A stretch of 64,000 nt of DNA from contig NZ_FXTJ01000001.1 in assembly GCF_900182545.1 (NCBI RefSeq), positions 682,001 to 746,000 on the forward strand, given 5' to 3'. The DNA is from Geodermatophilus aquaeductus. Its GTDB lineage: Bacteria; Actinomycetota; Actinomycetes; Mycobacteriales; Geodermatophilaceae. The number at the start of each line of letters is the position of its first letter. Position 1 is the stretch's first letter. Position numbers and translations under genes: made by a program. Shown here in pieces: positions 17,981 to 26,000 of this stretch. The notes under the pieces were generated by a model. The model was not told where the DNA came from, searched no databases, and saw only the letters and a list, made by a program, of their open reading frames with translations.

Positions 17981-19408
17981 GTGACCTCCGCAGCCGCCCC
18001 CGGTGACGACCTCTGCCTGCGCCCGGCCACCGAGCTGGCCGCCCTGGTGCGCGGGAAGGAGGTCTCCGCGCGGGAGCTGCTCGAGGCGCACCTGGCCCGC
18101 ATCGAGCGGATCGACCCGCAGGTCAACGCCATCGTCACCCTCGACGCCGAGGGCGCCCGGGCCGCGGCCGACGCCGCCGACGCCGCCCTCGCCGCGGGTG
18201 CAGAGGTCGGCCCGCTGCACGGTCTCCCGGTGGCGCACAAGGACACCCACGCCACCGGCGGCATGCGGACGACGTGGGGCTCGCCGCTGCACGCCGACAC
18301 CGTCCCGGCGCGCGACGAGCTCGTCGTCGAGCGGCTGCGCCGGGCGGGCGCGGTGCGCGTGGGCAAGACCAACCTGCCGGAGTTCGCGGCCGGCTCGCAC
18401 ACCTTCAACCCGCTCTTCGGCGCCACCCACAACCCGTGGCGGCACGGGCTGTCGGCGGGCGGCTCCAGCGGCGGGGCCGCGGCCGCGCTGGCCGCAGGGC
18501 TCGTGCCGGTGGCCGAGGGCAGCGACATGGGCGGCTCGCTGCGCAACCCCGCGGCCTTCTGCGGCGTCGTCGGGCTGCGGCCCTCGCCGGGGCGGGTGCC
18601 GACGTGGCCGGCGGGGCTGGGCTGGGCGACGCTGTCGGTGCAGGGGCCCATGGGCCGCACGGTCGGCGACGTCGCGCTGACGCTGTCGGCGATCGCCGGG
18701 CCCGATCCGCGGGTGCCGATCGCGCTGTCGGAGGCCGGCGCCTCGTTCGCCGCCCCGCGCCCGGCGCAGCTGCGCGGCCTGCGGGTGGCCTGGACGCCCG
18801 ACCTCGGCGGGCTGGTGCCGGTCGAGCCGGTGATCCCGCAGGTGCTGGCCGGCGTGCTGGCGCGGCTCGAGGCGGAGGGCGCCGTCGTGGAGGAGGCCTG
18901 CCCCGACCTGCGCGAGGCCGACGAGGTGTTCGGCACGCTGCGGGCGTGGCTGTTCGAGGCCACGTTCGGCGACGTCGTCCGCCGGTCGCCGGAGAAGGTC
19001 AAGGAGGCCATCCGCGGCAACGCCGCCCGCGGCGCGGCACTCAGCGGTGCCGACGTCGCCCGCGCGGAGCTGGCCCACACCCGGCTGCACGAGCAGGTCG
19101 TCGGCTTCTTCGACCGCTACGACGTGCTGCTCGCGCCCACCACCCAGGTGCTGCCCTTCCCCGTCGAGCAGGAGTACCCGGCGGAGGTGGCGGGGGTGCC
19201 GCAGGAGGACTACCTGGGCTGGATGCGCTCCTGCACGCTGGTGTCCGCCACCGGCTGCCCCGCGCTCTCGCTGCCCGGCGGGTACACCGACGACGGCCTG
19301 CCCGTGGGCCTGCAGGTGGTGGCCGCGCCGCGCGCCGACCTGCGCCTGCTCGAGGTGGCCGCCGCGATCGAGCAGGTCACCGGCCCGGCCCGCCTCCCCG
19401 CCCTCTGA
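17981..19408 (+). CDS. amidase-signature family amidase
   Basis: A 475-residue amidase. The Ser-cisSer-Lys triad is visible: Lys87 (LPVAHKDTHATGG), cis-Ser162 (AGGSSGGAAA) and nucleophile Ser186 (EGSDMGGSLRNPA). The rest of the amidase-signature fold is complete, including VGLRPSPGRVP and the C-terminal LPVGLQVVAAP. The family hydrolyses amides including indoleacetamide, nylon oligomers and aryl amides, and includes GatA; there is no GatB/C neighbour, so this is not a Glu-tRNA amidotransferase. GTG 17981 starts the protein. The gene is monocistronic, ended by a long hairpin shared with the convergent ppk2. Confidence 0.85.
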   Translation: MTSAAAPGDDLCLRPATELAALVRGKEVSARELLEAHLARIERIDPQVNAIVTLDAEGARAAADAADAALAAGAEVGPLHGLPVAHKDTHATGGMRTTWGSPLHADTVPARDELVVERLRRAGAVRVGKTNLPEFAAGSHTFNPLFGATHNPWRHGLSAGGSSGGAAAALAAGLVPVAEGSDMGGSLRNPAAFCGVVGLRPSPGRVPTWPAGLGWATLSVQGPMGRTVGDVALTLSAIAGPDPRVPIALSEAGASFAAPRPAQLRGLRVAWTPDLGGLVPVEPVIPQVLAGVLARLEAEGAVVEEACPDLREADEVFGTLRAWLFEATFGDVVRRSPEKVKEAIRGNAARGAALSGADVARAELAHTRLHEQVVGFFDRYDVLLAPTTQVLPFPVEQEYPAEVAGVPQEDYLGWMRSCTLVSATGCPALSLPGGYTDDGLPVGLQVVAAPRADLRLLEVAAAIEQVTGPARLPAL

Positions 19409-19412
19409 CGCC

Positions 19413-19452
19413 GTCTGCGGCTCTCTAACCCGGGAGCTAGAGAGCCGCAGAC
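19413..19452. terminator. 15-bp perfect hairpin between convergent genes
   Basis: Arms GTCTGCGGCTCTCTA (19413-19427) and its exact complement (19438-19452) with a 10-nt loop lie four bases after each of the two stop codons (amidase and ppk2). It probably terminates both. The outer GTCTGCG/CGCAGAC pair recurs in the hairpin at 28453-28502. Confidence 0.75.
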
Positions 19453-19456
19453 GAGG

Positions 19457-20470
19457 TCATCGGGTCCGCAGGACCCGCGGCGGCGGGGGCGCGACCGGCG
19501 CGTCGGAGGAGTCCTCCAGCACGTCGGCGGCCGAGCCGACGATCAGCGGGTCGGGGATCCCGACGGCGTCGTCGTCCTTGCCGTCGTAGTCCAGCCGGCG
19601 GAGCACGTGCCGCATCGCCTCGAGGCGGGCGCGCTTCTTGTCGTTGCTCTTGATGACCGTCCACGGCGCGTGCTCCGTGTCGGTGTGGAGGAACATCGCC
19701 TCCTTGGCCTCGGTGTAGGCGTCCCACTTGTCGAGGCTGGCGAGGTCGGTGGGCGAGAGCTTCCACTGCCGCACCGGGTCGATCTGCCGCACGATGAAGC
19801 GGGAGCGCTGCTCGCCGCGGGAGACCGAGAACCACAGCTTGAACAGCCGGATGCCGCTGTCGACGAGCATCCGCTCGAACTCGGGGGCGTCGCGCATGAA
19901 CTGCCGGTACTGCTCCTCGGTGCAGTAGCCCATCACCCGCTCGACGCCGGCGCGGTTGTACCAGGAGCGGTCGAACATCACGATCTCCCCGGCGGCGGGC
20001 AGGTGCTGCACGTAGCGCTGGAAGTACCACTGGCTCTGCTCGCGCTCGCTGGGCTTGTCGAGGGCCACGGTGCGGGCGCCGCGCGGGTTGAGGTGCTCGG
20101 TGAACCGCTTGATCGTGCCGCCCTTGCCGGCGGCGTCGCGTCCCTCGAAGACGATGACCAGCTTCTGGCCGGTGTCCTTCACCCAGCCCTGCAGGTGCAG
20201 CAGTTCGATCTGCAGCCGGCGCTTCTCGATCTCGTACTCCCGGCGCTCCATCCGCTCGGTGTAGGGATAGCCCTCGCGCCAGGTCTCGACCCGCTGCCCG
20301 TCGGGACCGAAGAGCTCGCGGTCGTCGTCCCAGTCCTCGTCGCTGTCCTCGTCGGGCAGCGAGTTGAGCCGCCACTTCGACAGGTCGAGGACCTCGGCCG
20401 CGCGGGGCACCAGGACCGGCGGGTCGTCCGCCTCCGGCGCGGTGCGGTCGGGAAGGCTGTCGGGCTGCAC
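19457..20470 (-). CDS. ppk2: polyphosphate kinase 2 (PPK2)
   Basis: A 337-residue PPK2-family kinase that transfers phosphate between polyphosphate and nucleotides. The N-terminal 70 residues are acidic and probably disordered. The kinase has Walker A GRDAAGKGG (110-118), FDRSWYNRAG with Asp167/Arg168, and the lid motif SRGEQRSRF, followed by HTDTEHAPWTVIKSNDKKRAR. Single-domain length and motifs fit class I PPK2, favouring ADP or GDP phosphorylation. GTG 20470 is chosen because GGAGGAG lies seven bases upstream. Expected role: polyphosphate-driven NTP regeneration. It lies downstream of a PlsC-like gene on the same strand with a 65-bp gap. Confidence 0.9.
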   Translation of the reverse strand: MQPDSLPDRTAPEADDPPVLVPRAAEVLDLSKWRLNSLPDEDSDEDWDDDRELFGPDGQRVETWREGYPYTERMERREYEIEKRRLQIELLHLQGWVKDTGQKLVIVFEGRDAAGKGGTIKRFTEHLNPRGARTVALDKPSEREQSQWYFQRYVQHLPAAGEIVMFDRSWYNRAGVERVMGYCTEEQYRQFMRDAPEFERMLVDSGIRLFKLWFSVSRGEQRSRFIVRQIDPVRQWKLSPTDLASLDKWDAYTEAKEAMFLHTDTEHAPWTVIKSNDKKRARLEAMRHVLRRLDYDGKDDDAVGIPDPLIVGSAADVLEDSSDAPVAPPPPRVLRTR

Positions 20471-20535
20471 GGGTGTCTCCTCCCGGGCGGGGACAGGGAC
20501 GTTCCCGGCCCTACCCGGTGCGGGCCAGGACAGTC

Positions 20536-21240
20536 CTACGCCGGCGGCAGGGCGACCGGCCGGGCCGGCCCGGGACGCGCCGGCCCGGGCGCGCCGGACT
20601 CCAGCACGTGCGCGACCGCGTACTCGGCGAGTGCGGCCAGCGCCCGCGCGTCGTGCCCCGGCTCCAGCGCGGACAGCAGGTGGACCTCCAGGACGCCGCT
20701 GCCGGCTGGGCGGACGGCGACCGGGCAGACCGCGGCCTGCGCGTCGACGGCGGGGGCGAGGGCGCGGGCCCGGAACCGGCCGGGGTCGTCGGCGGTCGCG
20801 CCCGTCCCCGGGGAGGCGGTGACCGTGGCGCCCGCGCGCAGCAGCGCGGTCACCTGGCCGCGGACGGCGCCGCTGCCGTCGTCGTCGACCAGCAGCCCGC
20901 CGCGGCGGGCCAGCACGCGCAGCAGCGGCCGGGCGGCCAGCGCGGCGTCGACCACGGGGGTGCCCGGGACGACGGTGGCGAGGGCGAGCACGTCGGCCCA
21001 GCCGGAGGCGTTGGCCACCACCAGCCGCGGGCCGCGCGGCCAGGCGACCGGCGGGTTGACGACGCGCACGCGCAGGCCCTGCGCCAGGAGGAGGTCGGCG
21101 GCGGTGCACACCCGCAGGCGCTGCTGCCGGCGGTCGCCGCCCCACGGAGCGGTGGCGGCGCGGACGGCGGTCCGGGCGAGCACGGGGGTCATCGCGCCGC
21201 GGGCAGGGGTGCGGACGGGGGTCGGCGTGCCGGAGTCCAT
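20536..21240 (-). CDS. PlsC-like acyltransferase with degenerate motif
   Basis: A 234-residue protein whose order of elements matches 1-acylglycerol-3-phosphate acyltransferases: a region equivalent to the NHxxWxD motif, a segment like FVDR (GGLLVDDDGSGAVRGQV), a pre-FPEGT-like stretch and PAVDAQAAVCPVAVR. The catalytic block reads NASGWADVLAL, so the His of HxxxxD is missing, and the later FPEGT region reads TASPGTG. It may be a non-catalytic or divergent acyltransferase. ATG 21240 has AGGAGG just upstream. It could form a transcription unit with ppk2 downstream. Confidence is moderate because both key motifs are altered. Confidence 0.55.
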   Translation of the reverse strand: MDSGTPTPVRTPARGAMTPVLARTAVRAATAPWGGDRRQQRLRVCTAADLLLAQGLRVRVVNPPVAWPRGPRLVVANASGWADVLALATVVPGTPVVDAALAARPLLRVLARRGGLLVDDDGSGAVRGQVTALLRAGATVTASPGTGATADDPGRFRARALAPAVDAQAAVCPVAVRPAGSGVLEVHLLSALEPGHDARALAALAEYAVAHVLESGAPGPARPGPARPVALPPA

Positions 21241-21356
21241 CGGTCCTCCTGGAGGCGGGACGGGGTGTCCGCACGCCAGGGTCGCCGCCGCAGGTGTCCG
21301 CCGGATGACGGCGACGCGGAGACCGCGGGTCGATCGGGGGAACCGGTCGGCACGCG

Positions 21357-21396
21357 CCGGGGCCCGGGACCGGCGAGCGCCGGCCCCGGGCCCCGG
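21357..21396 (-). terminator. terminator hairpin after alkaline phosphatase
   Basis: 11-bp perfect arms CCGGGGCCCGG / CCGGGCCCCGG enclosing an 18-nt loop begin 12 bases beyond the stop of the minus-strand alkaline phosphatase gene. Confidence 0.6.
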
Positions 21397-21407
21397 GTGG
21401 GTCGCGG

Positions 21408-22757
21408 TCAGTCGAACAGCACCGAGGACACGACGTCGTACAGGTGGGTGTTCGGGTAGTAGCCGGTCAGCTCCTCGCTGCCCGGTCCCTCCGCGGTGAC
21501 GACGGTCGGGACGCCGGTGTGCGAGGTCGTCGTCCAGTCGAGGGCGAAGTCGTAGGCGCCACCGGTGCCGGCGACGACGAACGGGCCGTCCTCGCCGGAC
21601 TCGGTGTCGCCCGCGATCGACGGGTCGAGCGTGCCGCCGGGGCCGCTCTCGTCCTCGGGGTCGACGTCCTCGATGGTCAGCCCACCGCACTCGTGGTCGC
21701 CGGTGACGATCAGCAGCGTGTCGGGGTGCTCGGCCACGTAGGCGCGGGCCACCTCGACGGCGTCGTCGAGGGAGCGCATGGCCTCGAGCATCCGGGTGCC
21801 GTTGTTGTTGTGGGCCATCTCGTCCACGGCCTCCTCCTCGACGAGCAGGAAGAAGCCGTCCTCGTCCTGGGAGAGGACGTCGAGGGCGCGGGTGGTCATG
21901 TCGGCGAGCGAGACGACCGGGTCGAACTCGTCGCCCTGGCCCTCGGGCCGCTGCTGGAACATCTCCTCGTTGGCGAACAGCCCGAGCAGCAGGTCGGAGT
22001 CGGCCGCGGCGAACTCCTCGGCGGTGCTGACGTACTCGTAGCCGAGGTCCTGGGCCTGCGCGACGAGGTCGCCCTGCGTGCTGCGGGACACCTCGGGATC
22101 CTCCTCGTCACCGGCCCGGGGCGGGTAGGTGCCCTCGTCCCCGGCGGGCAGCCACCAGTCCTCGCCGCCACCGAGGATCACCTCGGGCCGGCTGACCTCC
22201 AGGTACTGACGGGCGATGTCGTCCTGCGCGGCGCGGTCGGTGCTGTTGGCGAAGAACGCCGCGGGCGAGGCGTCGGTGACCTGCGCGGTGGTCACGATCC
22301 CGCCGGCCAGGCCCGCCTCCTCGACCTGCTGGCCGATGGTGGGCAGGGGGTTGCCGTCGACGTCGACGCTGATGGCGCCGTTGTAGGTCTTCACCCCGGT
22401 GGCCCACGCGGACGCCGAGGCCGCCGAGTCGGTGACGGTGTCCTCGGGGTCGCGCGCGTCGGTGGTCTGCAGACCGGCGATGGGCAGCTGGTCCATCGCC
22501 AGCTGGCCGTCGAAGCCCTCCTGGTCGAGGCGTCCCGCCTCGCGGTGGGTGGCGCCCATGCCGTCGCCGTTGACGAAGATGACGCTGCGCGGGTGCGCGT
22601 TGGCGTTCCCGTGGCCACCGCCGTGGCCGTTGCCGTGCCCGTTGCCGTTCCCGGGCCCGCCGGCGAACGCGCCGGTGAGCGGGAGGAGCGCCAGCGAGCC
22701 GCCCGCCACCGCGACCATGGTGACCGTCCGCAGCCGTCCTGCCCTCGTCGTGGTCAT
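21408..22757 (-). CDS. phoA: secreted alkaline phosphatase (PhoA type)
   Basis: A 449-residue exported phosphomonoesterase. Residues 1-31 form a signal peptide (basic start, hydrophobic core, AFA cleavage region), followed by an unusual Gly/Asn/His-rich stretch at 33-53. The catalytic domain has metal ligand Asp65 (VNGDGMG), nucleophile Ser111 (VTDSAASASAWATG), VEEEAVDEMAHNNN, TGDHECGG and a late metal-binding His (TSHTGVP). All zinc/magnesium-site motifs of the PhoA family are present. It releases phosphate from organic esters outside the cell, pairing naturally with polyphosphate metabolism (ppk2) next door. The His/Asn-rich segment could hold metal or act as a flexible linker; that is inference. 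Monocistronic. Confidence 0.9.
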   Translation of the reverse strand: MTTTRAGRLRTVTMVAVAGGSLALLPLTGAFAGGPGNGNGHGNGHGGGHGNANAHPRSVIFVNGDGMGATHREAGRLDQEGFDGQLAMDQLPIAGLQTTDARDPEDTVTDSAASASAWATGVKTYNGAISVDVDGNPLPTIGQQVEEAGLAGGIVTTAQVTDASPAAFFANSTDRAAQDDIARQYLEVSRPEVILGGGEDWWLPAGDEGTYPPRAGDEEDPEVSRSTQGDLVAQAQDLGYEYVSTAEEFAAADSDLLLGLFANEEMFQQRPEGQGDEFDPVVSLADMTTRALDVLSQDEDGFFLLVEEEAVDEMAHNNNGTRMLEAMRSLDDAVEVARAYVAEHPDTLLIVTGDHECGGLTIEDVDPEDESGPGGTLDPSIAGDTESGEDGPFVVAGTGGAYDFALDWTTTSHTGVPTVVTAEGPGSEELTGYYPNTHLYDVVSSVLFD

Positions 22758-22957
22758 GGCCGTCCTCTCGTCCGGGTCCCCGGTACGGCGGACGCCGCCC
22801 GGGGTGGCCCCACCGTGCGGTGTGACCCGCGTCACCACCGGGCAAGGACGGGGGTGCGCCGGCTGTGTCGCGGCCCGTCCGGGCAGCCCGTGACGGACCG
22901 GATCCTCACAGCGACCGTCCAGCCGCCTCCCAGGACCGGGGGACCGCCCCGGTACGT

Positions 22958-23017
22958 GCGAGATCTGCACGCTCGGGGTCCTCCGGCCCTCGAGAGCCCC
23001 GAGTGTGCAGATCTCGC
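22958..23017 (-). terminator. 21-bp-arm hairpin after NAD-GDH gene
   Basis: Arms of 21 bp (22958-22978 and 22997-23017) match except at one position, with an 18-nt loop. The outer halves read GCGAGATCTGCAC / GTGCAGATCTCGC. The structure starts eight bases beyond the gdh stop, so it is read as its terminator. The remaining 200 bp up to the phoA start contains no evident gene. Confidence 0.65.
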
Positions 23018-23024
23018 GGGGAGG

Positions 23025-26000
23025 TCAGCGACGGCGCAGGCCCCGCAGGGTCCGGACGGCGACCAGCAGCTCGGGCAGCTCGTGCCGGTCGCCCGCGGCG
23101 ATGTCGGCGAGCTGCGCGGCGGCCCGGCGCTGGGCGGGCTCCCAGCCCTCCACCCACGCGCCCACCAGCGCGGCGGCGTCCGTGGCGGGCGCCGGCCCCC
23201 GCCCGGTGAGCACCTCGACGGCGAGCTCGGCCTGCTCGGCGGCGAGGTCGTCGCGCAGCGCGGCGCGCGCCATCGACGGCCAGCGGCGGTCCCGGGGCAG
23301 CGCGGTGACCAGCTCCCGCAGCGGCACCAGCGACAGCCGCTCGGCCAGCTCCTGGGCCACGCGCCCGGCCAGCTCGATCGGCGCGCCGGTCCGCTCGGCG
23401 ACGACGACGAGGTCCAGCGCCGCCGGCAGCAGCGGCGCGGCCGCGACCTCCCCGGCCAGCTCCGCGGGCACGCCCGCGGCCTGCAGCCGCTGCGACCGCT
23501 CGGCGTAGGAGGCCGCCTCGTGGCCGAGCAGCCAGCCCGGCAGGCCGGTCCGCACCGCGGCCACCGGGGCGGCGAACCGGTCCGTGACGGCGGTGATCCC
23601 GGCCGCGGGCCGGCCGCCGAGCTCGGGCAGCCGCAGCAGCCAGCGCGCCGCCCGCTCGGCCAGCCGGGTCGCCTCGGTGCGCAGCTCCACCTGCACCGGC
23701 GCGGGCACCCGGTTGTCCAGCGGCCGGACGGCGTCCCACAGCCGGTCGACGTCGAACACCGCGCGGGCCACCGCGTGCGCCCGGACGACGGCGGCGAGGT
23801 CCAGGCCGGTCTCCTCGCCGAGCCGGAACAGGCCGGTCACGCCGGCGGTGTTCACCGACCGGTTGGTCAGCGCCGTGGCCACGATCTCCCGGCGCAGCGG
23901 GTGCGTGTCGACCTCCGCGGGGAACCGCTCGCGCAGCGCGGCCGGGAAGTAGTCGCGCAGCAGCCGGGCCAGCGCGGGGTCGTCGGGGAGGTCGGACCGC
24001 AGGACGGCGTCGCCCACCTCGAGCTTGGCGTAGGCCAGCAGCACCGACAGCTCCGGGCTGGTCAGCGCGTGCCCGTCGCGCCGCCGCTGGGCCAGCGCGC
24101 GGTCGTCCGGCAGCGCCTCGACGGCCCGCACCAGCCGCCCCGAGCGCTCCAGCGCCCGCAGGAACCGCTCGTGCGCGTCGAGCAGGCTGCGCGAGGAGGT
24201 GACCTCCACGGCCAGCGCCGCGTTCTGCGCGTGGTTGTCGCTCAGGACCGCGGCGGCGACCTCGTCGGTCATGTCGGCCAGCAGCGCGGCCCGGCCGCCC
24301 GCGTCGAGCTCCCCGGCGTCGACGACCCCGTTGAGCGCGATCTTGATGTTCACCTCGTGGTCGGAGGTGTCCACGCCCGCGGAGTTGTCGATGGCGTCGG
24401 TGTTCACCCGCCCGCCGGCCAGGGCGTACTCCACCCGCCCGCGCTGGGTCAGGCCGAGGTTGCCGCCCTCCCCCACCACCCGCACGCGCAGCTGGCCGCC
24501 GTCGACGCGGACGGCGTCGTTGGCCTTGTCGCCGACGTCGAGGTGGCCCTCGGTCGCGGCCTTGACGTAGGTGCCGATGCCGCCGTTGAACAGCAGGTCC
24601 ACCGGCGCCAGCAGGACCGCGCGGATGAGCTCGACCGGCGAGAGGGTGTCGACGTCGTCGTCGAGTCCGAGCGCGGCGCGCATCGGCTCGCTCACCGGCA
24701 CCGCCTTCGCCGTCCGCGGCCACACGCCGCCGCCGGGGCTGATCAGCGCGGGGTCGTAGTCGGCCCAGGACGAGCGCGGCAGGTCGAACAGCCGCCGGCG
24801 CTCGGCGAACGACGTCGCGGCGTCGGGCGTGGGGTCGACGAAGACGTGCCGGTGGTCGAAGGCGGCCACCAGCCGGATGTGCTGGGACAGCAGCATCCCG
24901 TTGCCGAACACGTCGCCGGACATGTCGCCGACGCCGACGACGGTGAACTCCTGGCTCTGCACGTCGACGTCGAGTTCGCGGAAGTGGCGGGTCACCGACT
25001 CCCAGGCGCCGCGGGCGGTGATGCCCATGGCCTTGTGGTCGTAGCCGACCGAGCCGCCGGAGGCGAAGGCGTCGCCGAGCCAGAAGCCGCGCTCGAGCGC
25101 CACGGAGTTGGCCAGGTCGGAGAAGGTCGCCGTCCCCTTGTCCGCGGCGACGACGAGGTAGGCGTCCTCGCCGTCGTGGCGGACGACCCGCTCCGGGGGC
25201 ACGACCTCGCCGCCGACCAGGTTGTCGGTCAGCGAGAGCAGGGCGCCGATGAACAGGCGGTAGCAGGCCTGGCCCTCGGCCTGGACCTCCTCGCGGGTGG
25301 CGCCCTCGGGTGGCGGGTTGCGGACGACGAAGCCGCCCTTGGCGCCGGTGGGCACGATGACGGTGTTCTTGACCATCTGCGCCTTGACCAGGCCGAGCAC
25401 CTCGGTGCGCAGGTCCTCGTGCCGGTCGGACCAGCGCAGCCCGCCGCGCGCGACCGCGCCGAAGCGCAGGTGCACGCCCATCACGCGCGGGGAGCTGACG
25501 AACACCTCGCGGGCCGGGCGCGGCTCGGGCACGTCGGGCACGGCGTGCGGGTCGAGCTTGATCGCCAGCGGCCCGCCCGCGTAGTAGGTGGTGCGCTGGG
25601 TGGCGGTGACGGCGGCCAGCAGGCTGGAGAGCACGCGGTCGGCGTCGAGGGTGTCGACCCTCCCGATCGCCTCCCGCAGCGACGCGGCGAGGTCCTCCTG
25701 CCGCCGCGCGCGGCCGGCCTCGCGGTCGGGCGAGAAGCGGGTCTCGAACAGCGCCACCAGCCGCGCGACGACGTCGGGGTGCGCGGCCAGCGTCGTCTCC
25801 ACGTACCGCTGGCCGAAGGGCAGGCCGGCCTGGCGCAGCCACTGCACGTAGGCCCGCACCACCGTCACCTGCCGCCAGTTCAGCCCGGCCAGGAGCACCA
25901 GGGCGCCCAGGCCGTCGTCCTCGGCGTCGCCGCGCCAGACGGCGGCGACCGCCTCGGTGAACCGCTCGGGCAGCGACCCGGGGAAGGGCAGCTCCCCGCC

